DNA of 64,000 nt from Theobroma cacao. Lineage: Eukaryota > Streptophyta > Magnoliopsida > Malvales > Malvaceae. The notes under the pieces are model-generated. The model was not told where the DNA came from, did not search any database, and saw only the letters and a program-made list of their open reading frames with translations. A program made the translations under genes and the position numbers. Below are positions 22,462 through 34,376 of the stretch, one piece after another (positions within the stretch are counted from its first letter, which is position 1; each line of letters opens with the position of its first letter). Location: the NCBI RefSeq assembly GCF_000208745.1, contig NC_030853.1:11184741-11248740 (forward strand), in the 5' to 3' direction.

Positions 22462-24844
22462 TATAATACCATGTACTTTAATATGGTGGCTAATTGTGAA
22501 ACCCTGACCTCCATAGCTGCGTGACTATAGGTAGACTGTTGAGTGCATCAAATTCATATATTTAATGGGAGATTAAATATCTAATTAGTCTAAGTTGGAC
22601 TAGATTTAGGATTGAATTTAGGTTTTTTTATTTATTTTATTAGTTTATTTTAATTTATGTTTAAATGTTTATTTTGAGTTAATGATGCTAGTTTTACGTA
22701 ATTTATAATTATTTTATGTTTTTATATGAGTAAGATCAAAAATAATTTCAGTTGGTGAAGAAAAGTGCATAATTAATTGTTACTCTATTTGCATATGTTT
22801 CGATTTTTCAATCATATCTCCCACCAAAAAAGTCCAAATGACGTATTTTTGTACCATTAGAAAGATAAGAGGTAGAGCTACAACTTTTATTTTTACCACT
22901 TTGCCTAGTTCTGAACGAAAGGTGGTCAAAATCTTTGTCAAAGTGAAGGTACTGCACCAAAAGAACAAAAAGGGGGCATTTTTGTAAATTTTGTGAAACT
23001 TTGATTGACTTTAGGATAAATATCTCATTTCTTCCAGCACCTTCTTCTCACTTCCAGCAGCTTCTTCTTCTTCTTCCCATCCTTTTCCCTCACTAAACGT
23101 TTTATCCCTTCCATGGAAAAGAAGCCTTAAAGCCTCCATAACTTTCTTGAATTAACTCTGATTCTCATACTTTTGTACACTTTTTCATAGGGTTTTTCAT
23201 ACTCTTTCACTTTTACACCTCAAGAACCCTCAAAAGCTCTTCTTCTACACTTTTTCTCGCTAGCTGAACATTTTGAGAGAGAGAGAGAGAGATAGACTTT
23301 CCTTGATAGCTTGAAGAACTCTTGATAAGAATTCCACTATAAAGCCACCATAGTGATAATGAGTTAGATTTGATTTTTGAGTTGTTGATGATGGTCAATA
23401 ATTAGGTTTGTGGGCTGATTTATTGTTGAAGGTTATTTAATCATGTCTAGTATGAACAATGACTACTTAAATGGTAATTGGAAGCTAGTTAGGAATAACT
23501 AGTAAAACTTGATTTAGGAAACAACTTTTGGAATAGTATTTATGTAAATTGAGTTGGTGTGATGCTATTGTATGTATAGGTTCCAACGAGACTCCACATC
23601 TCCATTTGGAGCATTAAACGCAATTAGAGTCTATCAAAGCATGAACAAAGACACTGTGAGTGAACTTGCATTAAAATATTTTGGAATAAATGATTATATG
23701 CTTGATTAACTACTTGAAATATTTTATTGGTTTTTCTTTAAAACTTGCATGTGAACAAGCCCTTGATGAAACGTTTTAATGTTGTGAAATATTAATGTGA
23801 TAAACTCATGTGTTCCTATATTATGTGGATATGTGTGTTATGCTTTGAGTGATAATGTTGTATAATAGCTATAACCATGCACGAGCGATGTGGGAGTGCA
23901 CGTGACGGTGCCGGTGGTGTGCGGTGTGGCAGTGCACATGTCGATAATGATGTGGGTGGGAGTTCGTGTGATGATATTGAAATATGCATGTAGGGAGTGC
24001 ACATGATGATATTGAAATGTTCGTGTAGGGAGTGCACATGATGATATTGCCTTATGCGTGTAGGGAGTGCACATGAGCTGAGTAAGGTGGCGGTGGTTTT
24101 CATGTGTATATATATATATATATATATATATGCTATAGACAAGTTATGAAAATAAAAATGTGATTGTACTATATGCTATAGAATGCCTTTCCGCTGTAGT
24201 GAGAAACCCTCTGTTTTGCTTGTCTTGATTGGATATTTGCTATAGTTTTCACTCTTTTTAACTCCATTGTGGATTATAAATCCTTCACCTTAAGGGATTA
24301 AATAATCAAGGGTTGAATCAAGGGCTTTACAAGAAATTAAACTAAATTGCATTGTTTTAAAAATAAGTGCATCGTGTTTTCAAAATCTTTCTGTATCATT
24401 TGCTTGTTCCCTTCCTAAGTTCACTCACTGAGTTTATACTTATTATTTTCAACTTAATGTTTTAGTTTTCAGGTTTGAAGGTAGTTGGATTCCTAGGCTG
24501 AGGTCTTTTCTCTTATCTATTTTTCGGTAGGTCTCCTAGAGTCACTCCACTGACGGTCAAGGTCTTTGTATATGCACATACATGTTTAATGTGAATTGTT
24601 AAGATACATTTGACAAACTATCTATGTATATTTCAATTTATGATGCCAGTGCGAGTATTTACTTGGGTTCTACGAATTGTCTTCGAAGAAATTAGTGTTC
24701 GAACACTATTAAGTATAGATATTAAAGAAATATGAATGATAGATGGACTAATGTACAGATTCATATAGGAAGGCTTGCTTGGGCCTAGTGGGCTGTGCCT
24801 ATTGGGTCCTTGCTCCGGTCATGGCCTGGGATTAGGCTGTGACA
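22462..24844 (+). mobile_element. Composite A-start plus family B LTR (B4)
   Basis: A 33-bp decayed family A start (22462-22494: TATAATACCATG then ATGGTGGCTAAT) precedes a family B LTR that starts TGTGAAACCCTGACC at 22495 and ends GGCTGTGACA. The entire 2383-bp unit is flanked by AAAAG on both sides (22457-22461, 24845-24849). The intact left copia LTR has a single AAAAG at the same place, so the target site is confirmed. It holds a (GA)n run near 23274, the minisatellite (23876-24090) and an AT run (about 24105-24131). Confidence 0.85.
23876..24090. repeat. Family B minisatellite in B4
   Basis: Tandem units with the core GTAGGGAGTGCACATGATGATATTG, best preserved at 23990-24075. This is a B4-specific variant of the array shared by family B. 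It explains the minus-strand ORFs at 23816-24142. Confidence 0.8.
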
Positions 24845-25153
24845 AAAAGCCATTGTAAAAGCTTGGTGGGAGCTTGGGAATTCCACCATTTATAGTGACT
24901 TGGTTTGAAAAATCCTTGGTTGAAAGATCAAGGTAGTGGATGTAGGTCTTTGATCGAACCACTATAAATCTTTGTGTATTGTTTGCCCACTTTTATTTTT
25001 CATTTCATTCTTCCCTAAATCATTCGTTCATCTTACATCTAACTTCTCATCATTGACCTTTAACTTGCCCTCAATTAGAAGTCAAGTTTAGTGACATTCA
25101 AAAAAGTGTTATCCATCTCCGTTCTAGCACCTTTATTTAGGACCAACAGATTG

Positions 25154-27780
25154 GAGGAGATTTAGTGACATGCAAGCCATCAAACCCGTGAATGCATGAT
25201 AGATTTAAGTGAAAGAGAAACGGTAAACATAATAATGAGTTTTAAGGCCAATGGATGGTAAGATTTTTTTGAAGAACTAATTTGTGAATCATGTTGGCAG
25301 CCTGGTGATTGAAGTTTTAGAGGAATGTTGGAGTGCATGTGCGGATCAAGCAACCTTTAAGGTAAAAATGAATAATGCTTTAAGTATAGTTGAGAGATCT
25401 TAAGAAAATGGCTTTTGTTATGTTGATAGGGATCTTGAAAGGCATATTGTGAAGGATAATGGTTGTTGAAAGAATCTAAAATGCGTGAGCTAGTTGGAAA
25501 TGTTAAGTTTGCTTCTTATGTTGTTTGAAAGAAATATGGAGGGATAATGTGAATGAAGGATTGAGAAATAAAGCATTGAAAGTTAGATAGACAATTATGC
25601 ATGTAAACTTGGAAATAATTGAGTGAGATTTAGAATGATTGTTGCTGCCATATATGTGGTTAATATTATGAAATATAAGATGGATTTGGATGAAAGTTGC
25701 TTGGAAAGGTTGAAATGGGAACTTAATGCTATAAATAAGTTGTCAGTACATATAATATAAAGGATTACGCAAGTAAAAGATATGAATTTCTTTGGTAAAC
25801 ATATGTCAAGATGAACGTGAATATGCAAAGGTTAAGTGAGAAAGAATGGTGATTCTAGCATGATGTAAGTTACTAAAATGATGATTAATGTTTGAATAAG
25901 AAAGAAAATGGGATGTGATATAAAAGCATAAAACTAAGAATGTGGTACATAAGGTAGAAAATATGAATAAACTTGTGGTGACATTCACTAAATATATTGA
26001 GTTAACTTGCTATTAGGAAGTGTACAAGTGAGAAAGGTTTGCCGTGGTGGCGTACCGAAGGTGGTGACGGGTGACCGACAAGTAACATTAGCTAGAAACG
26101 CACCCAAACCGATAGCGACGTAGTGTCCTACTATTGTAAGGTGAGTAGTGGGTGTCTATTTCAAAAGATCTATACTATATATATTGTTATAGTTCAATAA
26201 ACGTTGCCAGTTTTCTTTAAATGCAACTGTGGATAGCATGGGTTGTTAGCCTTAATAGGTGATTTTAAAATGGATTTACAATGATTTATACACTGCTATT
26301 GTGGAAAGCATGAACTGGTAGAAACCATAGGAAATTGTGGATGCAAGTTGATTTGGAAATTGTTTGTGTAGAATATATATATATATACATGCATGTAAAG
26401 AGTTTTAGAAATTGGGAAACAAGCCATTTTGAACTGTTTTGCATAAAAAATCCATGCCTTGTATCTTTGCATGATATGCATGGTTAAATGCACTTGTCAA
26501 AATGGTTTAAATGCAAACTTTTGAGAGCCAGTTTTAGTCCGATCTTTATACAAGTGTTTACACCATGCCTTTAATGTGAAAAGCAATTTGAAAGGTTATC
26601 GAACCTTGTTTGCAAATGATTTAAAGCAAAAGTCTTGGAAAACTTGATTTGGTTTTGGAAAATGGTTTTGACAAACCAAGAGCGTTGAGAGTAGGCCAAA
26701 TGTCACATCGAGATAGTGTGACCCTTGTGCACAAGTGAGCTGTAGCTAGAGAACTTTTAGGTCATCGACAGGCTGTTAGACGTGGCTAGGGCCACGGTCT
26801 GTGACATACACGTGGTGAGGCCATGGGTTGATATATGTGGCTAGGCCAGAAGTTGATTTATGTGGTTACGACCACCTGATTTCTTCGATGTCAGCCAACA
26901 TCATTGAGACTGTCATGGCTGTGGGAATCCGGTGGAGCGGGGCTCTCGGATTGGTATTTCGTGGAAGTGGGTCCACGAATGATTACTATGTTTACCTACT
27001 CAAGAGCCTTGAGAGTTTTATACTCATACTCTTTTGCATGGTGGAGAGTTAATGTTTGCCGCAACTCCCCTACTTGGTTGCAAGCTTTCAGCGCTTTATA
27101 AGTTTATTTTGAGTTGATATACGTGAATGTACATGGTTATTTTTACATGAAACACATTTTGGAAACGTGTATGATTTATACGACTATTATGCTTTTAAAG
27201 GAAAAGGATGATTTTGAGCATTGAAAATTATTTTACTATGCTTTATTTTCAGCATTGATTACCAAGGAAAGTATTACATTATGATTTATAGCATCATTTC
27301 TACAAGGCACAAATACCTTACTTGTGATTTGGATTCATAAGATTATCCTTTTATATTTGGTTTTATTATTCAAATTATCTGCTTTACGCTTGTTTTCCAT
27401 CTACGCCCTACTCATGGAGCCGATGATTACTGAGTTTGTGAGACACATCCCCTTATCTCATAGCACCTTATTTCGAGTCGCTCCCCTGCTGGAGGTCAAG
27501 TCGTCCATAGTGTGATGTATTGGTAAATAGTGTCAATGTAAATGTACAGTTAGTAAATTATAAACTATAATGTATTTTTACGATTATGGCAAATAAAGGT
27601 CAAGATTGCTTATTACAATTATGTTAATTTTTTATTCCAAAGAGTCATGCGGTTCAAAGTAATTTTATAGATTGGTGGCAGGAAGATGTAGTAATAACTA
27701 AAATTTCATTTAAGGCTTGTTCGGGACTTGGCGGGTTCTCCCACAAGACTCGAACGCCAGTAGTGATCGAGGTGCTGTCA
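25154..27780 (+). other. 3' part of family A LTR A1, no gene
   Basis: Continuation of A1 after the copia. It includes a G/C-richer patch at about 26700-26960 with repeated GTGGCTAGGCCA/GTGGTGAGGCCATG-type words, then an AT-rich tail. Scattered ORFs under 80 codons overlap in several frames without coding character. Confidence 0.6.
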
Positions 27781-28001
27781 TTGCAAGCAGCTTCAGGTTG
27801 GTTACTAAATAATTGCCCATGTCTGTCTCAAAGCATGTGATGAATCTCCTTATAAGGAAGGATGGGGATATCAATCTCTCGTTCAGGAATTGGCACTTTG
27901 TTCATCAACGATGTATGATATCTAGCAGAGACATCGGCAAAGATGAACTTCGATCTATCAAAGACGCCACTAGAGCTTGGTTTGGATCATTTAGGTGCCA
28001 T
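27781..28001 (-). pseudogene. Athila downstream ORF remnant, truncated
   Basis: Minus-strand reading from an ATG at 28001-27999 gives a chain that is open apart from a TGA at codon 5 and a TGA about 60 codons in. The stretch GVFDRSKFIFADVSARYH followed by PIPERE resembles the start of the plant transposon protein (env-like position) that follows integrase in Athila elements. It is preceded by a T-rich TTTCTTTTGTAG that looks like a 3' splice site, as proposed for such downstream ORFs (inference). It is cut off at 27781 by A1. I recognise it by pattern only. Confidence 0.5.
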
Positions 28002-29440
28002 TCCTACAAAAGAAATTCAATTATCAAAACAAATCCAAATAATATTTGGATTTAGTGCTACTTATCAGATATGTCAAACAACTAGCCATGAGAATTTGAG
28101 TAATTGCTTTCCAATTCAATTCAACCATCTCAACAAGCCCATAGCACATCCTCAAAATTGACAATCTGATATCACAATCTTTAAAAATTATATCCCATTT
28201 TCACAACAATCAACCGCAAGTCAAAAATAGTCGATGAACCTTAATGCAATTGCACTTATAAAAAATGTTCAAGAATTTTAATCATTAATTAGCAGACACT
28301 AAACATAATTTCATTTGCCTAAACAAAGTTCAATACGGTGTACCTAGTCATCATCTACCAAACATTTTTTTGTTTTTAAACAATCTCTAAGTAGGCATCG
28401 TACTCCAAAAATATCAAATACCCCATATTACTAACAGCATAAACAATTCTTAGAACAATTGCTACCCATGTTCTTGACCTACACAAAGTGCACATACCCA
28501 CCTTTCTTCAAGAACGGTTTATTTATTTTAATCAACTAACTGTTATCAACAACTCCAAAGATTCAAAATATTGCAATTTGTATGTAGTCATACTCCAATC
28601 AAGAAGAGCACTAAATAAGCCATCATTCATCAAAACACAAGAACTCATCTATGTTAAAGATTCCATGATTTTTTTTAACAAGTATTATCAAGACAAGCAA
28701 AGCAAAATCTCAAAAATTCCTAAAATTAAGTAAAAATGAAAAGAACATCCTTACTTGAAAGATTATGGAAAGTGTAGAAAGGATAATGAGTGCTAATGCA
28801 ACTTAGATAATCCAAGAAACAAGCTTTGAAGTGAGAGAGAAGCAGAAAAGTTTTAAGGAAGAAGATAGAGGGAGAGAGGCAATTGGAAAATGTAGGGCGA
28901 AGAAGAAGAAAAGAAAGGAAAATATATTTAAAATAAAAAAAGTAGGGTTGGGCTCGACCAGCGCCACGACTCTTACTTGTGAGGGCCATATCTCTCATCT
29001 GTCCACACTCAAAGCAGTACACTTTGGGTTTCAGCATCACGACGCTCACACATTTTGTTTAAGCCTTTTTTTTTAGTGCTGTAACTCTCCCTTTGAGGGT
29101 CACGGTGCTGAAACATTCTATTTCAGCCTTGTTTGTCCTCATTTCAGGGCTATGGCACTCAATTTGAGGGCCACGGCTCTTACTTTTCTTTTAAAAAAAA
29201 ATTTTTTTTTGAAACTAATTACCTGTAAAAGGAAACATAAAAAAAAAATTAGATCACAAGATATATATTGTAACTAACAAAACTTAAATAAAAGATGAAA
29301 ATGAGTAAGGTTGAAGAGCTTGGGTTGCCTTTCATGAAACGCTTCATTTATAGTCTTTGGCTAGATTGACTAAGACTCTAGACCATGTTAAGCAAGTGAA
29401 TTGATGACTTTTGATAAATAATTTCACCTCCCTAATAATG
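28002..29440 (-). other. Athila post-integrase non-coding region
   Basis: No gene seen. The part at 28960-29170 has several repeats of a GAGGGCCACGGCTCT/GGTCACGGTGCTG-type word, read as AGAGCCGTGGCCCTC on the minus strand. The remainder is AT-rich with short chance ORFs (28488-28733, 28726-29049, 28831-29076). Its place between integrase and the downstream ORF fits Athila organisation. Confidence 0.6.
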
Positions 29441-30480
29441 CTTCAATCTTTGTCCATTCACTTTAAATTTCGACCATCTGTCCCCCTAACTTCGATTGCT
29501 CCATGTGGAAATACCTCATTGACAATGAAAGGACTAGACCACCTTGATTGAGTTTTCTCGAAAATAATTTCAAGCAAGAATTATAGAACAGCACTGATTG
29601 TCTTGGCTCAGAGCTTCATTCCACTATCTTCTTATCATACCATTGGTTTGTTTTCATTTTATAGAGTTTGGCATTCTCATAAGCTTGATGGTGGAATCCA
29701 TCAAGTTCATTTAATTGCAACAACCTTTGCTCACCCACTGCTTGTAAATCAAAATTTAACTTCTTCATAGCCCAATAAGCATTATGCTCAAGTTCCACCG
29801 GTAAGTGACAAGCTTTGCCAAAGACCAACTTGTACAAAGACATGCCAATTGGGGTCTTGTAAATAGTCCGATATGCCCACAGTGCATCATCCAATCATCT
29901 TGCCTAATCTTTTCTTGTGGGACACACTATTTTTTCCAAAATCCTCTTAATTTCTGTATTTGACACTTCCACTTGGCCACTAATTTGAGGATGATACGTA
30001 GTTGCAATCTTGTGTTTAACTCCATATTTTGCCAAAAATCCATTAAAATAGTTGTTGCAAAAGTGACTCCCTTCATCACTAATAATTGCCCTTAGAGTGC
30101 CAAATTGAGTGAAAATATTCTTCTTTATGAAATTCATCACCACCTTTGAATCATTATGAGGCAAGGGTGCCGCTTCAACCCATTTGGAGACATAATCTAT
30201 GGCAAGCAAGATGTATTTGTTGTTTTATGAAGATATGAATGGGCTCATGAAGTCAATCCCCTATACATAAAAAATTTCTATCTAAAAAATGTTGCTGAAA
30301 GGCATCTCATGTTGCTTGGAGATATTACCCAATCTTTGGCACCTGTCACAATACAAAACAAAATTGTTAGCATCCTTAAATAATGTAGGCCAATACAAAC
30401 CTAATTGGAGGACCTTAGTAGCAGTTCTTATTCCTCCAAAGTGTCTTCCATAATCTAAAGAATGGCAGTGGTGAAGCACG
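29441..30480 (-). pseudogene. pol: Athila-like integrase remnant
   Basis: Minus-strand integrase. The zinc finger (HHCHSLDYGRHFGG ... CDRCQRLG) is at about 30480-30330. The core starts at 30209 (AIDYVSKWVEAAPLP) with the triad visible as Asp in AIDYV, Asp in ISDEGSHF and Glu in VEVSNTEIKR. The chain continues with [18 protein letters not shown] and [17 protein letters not shown] (29894-29616). A C-terminal module (PFIVNEVFPHGAIEV, about 29540-29495) follows, then a one-base frameshift. Breaks near 30210-30280, 29895-29903 and 29615 disable it, although the three catalytic residues are kept. Confidence 0.88.
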
Positions 30481-30672
30481 CTTTGAATTTCTTCTTTCAG
30501 GACACATTTTCTAAAGATATGGTCTTTACACTACTTAAACAAGAAAGGCTCATCCCAAAAATAAAATTTAACATCATGCAAAAATTTCTTTTTCTGATGA
30601 AAATTTAAATAAGAGAGAATAATATTGCTTACCAGATAATTCACGAGATCAACATACCAAGGAAGTGATTTC

Positions 30673-31101
30673 TTACCAACTTGAAGGATTTTGTTCATCA
30701 GGAACAGTCTCTTTGATTAAGGTTGAATCTTTACCTCGAGCTTTAATCTTCAATCTTGATAAGTGGTCTGCCACTTGATTTTCTGTTCCTTTTCTATCAC
30801 AAATCTCGAGATCAAATTCTTGAAGCAAAAGAATCCACTCTATCAATCTTGGCTTAGCATCCTTCTTGGCAATCAAATATTTGATAGTTGAGTGATCAAT
30901 GTATACTATCACCTTTGTCCCAACTAGATAGGAGCAAAATTTGTCAAAAGAAAAAGCTACAGCCAAAAGCTCTTTTTCTGTTGCGGTAGAATTTTTCTGG
31001 GTCTCATTCAAAGTCTTGCTAGCATAATAAATGGAATGAAAGATTTTATCCTTCCTTTGTCCCAAACCAGCTCCTACCGCATAATCACTTGCATCACACA
31101 T
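30673..31101 (-). pseudogene. pol: Athila-like RNase H remnant
   Basis: 142-codon minus-strand stretch with the gypsy RNase H pattern: [52 protein letters not shown] and [10 protein letters not shown]. The acidic residues in CDAS, EKEL, IDHS and VADHLS are present. It follows RT on the minus strand with a short out-of-frame interval, and the connection to integrase (30480-30672) is broken by stops. Confidence 0.9.
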
Positions 31102-31119
31102 TAGTTCAAAAGGGAGAGT

Positions 31120-32087
31120 TCAATCGGGACTAATTATGATAGGTGCAAAAATTAATCTTTTCTTCAGTTCATCAAAAGCAACAAGACATTCATTATCAAA
31201 CTTAAATGGCACATCTTTTTCCAATAAATTGCTAAGTGGTTTAGAAATTTTTGAGAAGTCTTTAATAAATCTTCTATAAAAACCAGTATGACCAAGAAAG
31301 CTTCTAATACCTTTGGCATTTATTAGAGGTTGTAATTTCTCAATTGTTTTAATTTTTGCTTTATCTACCTTAATGCCGCTATTAGAGATCTTGTGCCCAA
31401 GAACAATACCTTCGTGCACCATGAAGTGACATTTCTCCCAATTGAGCACCAAATTTGTTTCTTCACATCTCTTGAGTACCCTAGAAGATTTAAGAGACAA
31501 TCATCAAAATTATTTCCAAGGATAGAAAAATCATCCATAAATACCTGCAAACATTTCTCCAGCATGTTTGTGAATATGGCCATCATACATCTTTGAAAGG
31601 TGGTTGGTGCATTACATAATCCAAATGGCATTATTCTAAAAGCAAAGGTGCCATAAGGACATGTAATTGTAGTCTTTTCTTAATCTTCAGGGGCAATAGC
31701 AATTTGGATATAACCAAAATAACAATTTAGAAAGCAATAATATTCCTTATCAGCTAAGGGATCCAACATTTGATCAATGAATAGAAGAGGAAAGTGATAT
31801 TTCCTTGTAGCTTTGTTGAGCTTGAGGTCATCCATGCACACTCTCCATCCAATCATAGTTCTTGTTGGAATGAGTTCATTATTGTCATTGGCAACCATAG
31901 TCATTCCCCCTTTCTTAGGAACACATTGAACTAGACTTACCCATGAGCTATCAGAAATAGGATAAATTATTTGAGCATCAAACCACTTGATGATTTCTTT
32001 CTTGACCACTTCCTTCATGATGGGATTCAATCTTCTTTGTTGTTCAATTGTGGCTTTGTGATTTTCCTCAAGGAGAATTTCGTCCAC
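31120..32087 (-). pseudogene. pol: Athila-like reverse transcriptase remnant
   Basis: Minus-strand RT in two overlapping frames. The N-terminal half (32087-31680) has LNPIMKEVVKKEIIKW, WRVCMDDLKLNKATRK (normally DYRKLN) and a degraded FLNCYFGYIQIAI. It is followed, after a stop, by MPFGLCNAPTTFQRCM and the catalytic FMDDFSI (about 31544-31521). A frameshift near 31495 moves reading to NWEKCHFMVHEGIVLGHKIS and GFYRRFIKDFSKISKPL (31500-31120). The active-site Asp pair is intact but the chain is not. Confidence 0.9.
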
Positions 32088-33310
32088 CCTATGGTCGACC
32101 CTATTGCTTTCTTGAATTCTCTAAGTGTTCTCAATAACTTCTCCTCTTGCATGTTAGTAAGAGAAGCTGAAATAATAATTGGAAGAGGAGAAGATTTTCC
32201 AAGAAAAGCATACCTCAAGTGTACAGGCAGAGGTTTGAGTTCCAAAGTAGGTGGTTCCTCAATGGAAGGCTTAGAAGCTAGCATTAAAGAAGCTGAAACA
32301 TCTAAAGACTCAAATTGATGATTAGTTCTAAGTTTGGAGTGAACATTTAACGAATTTGAATATTCAATAAATTCATCATCATCCCTATTAGAATTAGCAA
32401 CTAAACATGCTTCAAAAGGATCATTGGGATTTTCTTCTAAGAAAACATATTGTGTAAAGTTATTTATCACACTCACAGAAAAACAGTCGTCAGATGTCAC
32501 AAGTAATTTTAAAGCTTTGAAAATATTAAATGTTACCTATTGATCTTGAACTCTCAAAGTGAGCTCACATTTTTCAACATCAATCAAAGCTCTAGCAGTT
32601 GCTAAGAATGGCCTCCCAAGGATGATTGAAATTTTCCTATCTTCTTCCATGTCAAGAATTATAAAATCAACTAGAAAAAAATATTTATCTACCTTGACAA
32701 GAACATCTTCAATAATTCCCCTTGGGTACACATAGGAGCAATCAGCCAGTTGCAAAGTAACAGAAGTGGGTTTGCATTCCCCCAAACCAAGTTTCTCAAA
32801 AATTGACCAAGGCATTAAATTGATACTTGCACCTAAATCACTCAAAGCTTTTGCAAAAAAATAAATTACCAATAGTGCAAGGGATTGTGAAACTACCTGG
32901 ATCTGAGTTTGGTGGCAGTTTATTTTAGAGAATTACACTACACTCTTTTGTAAGGAAGACAGTTTCAAACTTACCTATCTTTCTCTTTTTGGAGAAGATG
33001 TCCTTCAAGAACTTGACAGAGCTGGGCATTTGTTCCAAAGCTTCAACAAAAGGAATATTTATATGTAATTTCTTGAAGACATTGGTGAACTTTTGAAATC
33101 GCTTTTCAAGCTTTTGTTTTTGGAGCCTTTGGGGAAAATGTGGTAGAGGATGGATGACTTGAGAAGTTCCTTGATTTTCAGCCTTGTCATCTTCTTTCTG
33201 TTCAACTTCAATATCTTTCTCACACATTCTTTCCTTATCAACATTCTCAGATTCAATTGCTTTTTCATTCACCCCCTCAATTTCTTTTCCACTCCTTAAA
33301 GTGATTGCTC
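32088..33310 (-). pseudogene. pol: Athila-like protease and flanking linker remnants
   Basis: 32872-32537 carries the retropepsin: DLGASINLMPWSIFEKLGLG, with the usual Asp of the DLGAS active site, and ILGRPFLATARALIDVEKCEL near the C-terminus. 33272-32925 is the Gag-protease linker (acidic, Lys/Glu-rich, then PFVEALEQMPSSVKFLKD). 32500-32088 is the protease-RT spacer. Several stops separate the pieces. The protease would have matured the Gag-Pol precursor. Confidence 0.85.
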
Positions 33311-34376
33311 AGCATTGTTCCTTACCTTTAGGATTGATTTGTGTGTCACTAGGTAAGGAACCTTGAGGTCTATTGTTGATGGAATTTGCAAGATGTCCCA
33401 ATTGGGTCTCAAGATTTCTCAAGAAGGCTCTTTGACTTTGAATTATAGCATCAGTCTTTGATATATATTGTAAGAGAAGTTCTTTCACTTGGGACTTCTT
33501 TTCAAGAATTGGTGGTCTACCTTGTTGTTGAAAACCAATAAGCATGATGGGTTTTGGATTTGAAGGCCTTGCATTGTTGTTCCATGAAAAGTTAGGGTGG
33601 TTTCTCCAATCAAAATTATAAGTATTGGAATATGGGTTATTCTGCTTTCTATTGAAGTTCCCCACAAATTGGATTGATTCAGAATTGTAAGGACATTGAT
33701 CATTTGAATGGCCATCTCCACACATCTTACAAACTAAAAATGAATTTTTAATTGCATGAACTCCCAATGTGTCAAACTTCTTAGACAGTGCAACCACTTG
33801 TGCAGCTACTTGAGCAGTTAAGGTGCCAAGTGCATTAATTTCATAAGCTCCAATAGCTTTTCTTGAACCTAACCTTTCTGAAGGCCATTAGTAATTATTT
33901 GAGTCCATATCTTCTAATAGATTACAAGCATCTACAGCATTCTTACTCATTAATGCCCCACCAGCAACAACATCAATTGTGGTTTTTATTGACCTAACCA
34001 GTCCATTGCAGAATGTCTAAACTTGCAACCAGTCAGGAATCCCATGATGTGGACATCTTCTTAGTAATTCTTTAAACCTCTCCCAAGCTTTATACAAGGA
34101 TTCACTATCAAATTGTGTTAATGAGGTTATATTGTTCCTCATCTTTGCAATCTTGGCAGACGAAAAAAATTTGCTAGAAACTTTTGAGCCAAGTCTTGCC
34201 AAGTAGTGATAGACCCATTGGGCAATTAATTAAGCTAGCTCTTTGCTTTATCCCTTGGAGAAAACAGAAATAGTCTCAATCTAATAGCATCATCAGTTAC
34301 TCCATTGTATTTAAACGTATCGCAAATCTCCAAGAAATTTACCAAATGAGAATTAGGATCATCACTAGGTACCCAC
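33311..34376 (-). pseudogene. gag: Athila-like gag, C-terminal part
   Basis: Minus-strand Gag after B5. It shows ESLYKAWERFKELLRRCPHH and GIPDWLQV (34202-34017), the retrotransposon gag domain, and a CCHC knuckle CKMCGDGHSNDQCP near 33735. This is followed by an Asn/Pro-rich stretch and QRAFLRNLETQLGHLANSIN with NRPQGSLPSDTQ (33797-33309). There are several stops and frame changes between 33800 and 34020. It would form the virus-like particle. Confidence 0.88.

Larger units (their letters stand above)
10992..25148 (+). mobile_element. SIRE/Maximus-like Ty1/copia element with nested insertions
   Basis: Complete Ty1/copia structure: TSD GATTG (10987-10991 and 25149-25153), LTRs TGTTGGCTCC...GACCAACA, PBS resembling initiator tRNA-Met, gag, protease, integrase, reverse transcriptase, RNase H, a long 3' region and a polypurine tract. 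Removing B3, B4 and their duplications leaves about 9.1 kb. The left LTR is 1125 bp and the right LTR 1124 bp after B4 is removed. Order PR-IN-RT-RH is copia type. The large Gag with a zinc knuckle followed by a long coiled coil and a second knuckle, plus about 1.9 kb between RH and the PPT, fits the SIRE/Maximus lineage. Many stops make it non-autonomous. Confidence 0.93.
21637..25148 (+). mobile_element. 3' LTR of the SIRE-like copia, split by B4
   Basis: Matches the 5' LTR from TGTTGGCTCC to GACCAACA. B4 (22462-24844) interrupts it; without B4 and one AAAAG it is 1124 bp against 1125 bp for the left LTR. It is followed by the right GATTG duplication. The differences between the two LTRs would date the copia insertion. 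Confidence 0.93.
8982..27780 (+). mobile_element. Family A LTR copy A1 with nested insertions
   Basis: Family A LTR of about 4 kb once nested elements are removed. The first 90 or so bases are missing, cut at the B2 junction. The 8982-9740 part matches the reverse complement of 51403-52100, for example a GTGGG-CCCC-ACCATGTG stretch near 9530. The 25154-27780 part matches 44187-45506 in reverse. It seems to end GTGCTGTCA at 27780, where Athila-like coding sequence begins. It carries a hAT-like element (9903-10574) and the copia element (10992-25148). I see no genes in its own sequence; ORFs at 9584-9939, 25595-25988 and 26296-27515 lack similarity or codon structure. Confidence 0.65.

Noticed and set aside
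27324..27515. Hydrophobic 63-codon ORF at the end of A1
   Set aside because: Lies in LTR sequence, with no counterpart kept in A2 and no recognisable motif.
31393..31596. Plus-strand ORF opposite the Athila-like RT
   Set aside because: Antisense shadow of the reverse transcriptase reading frame.
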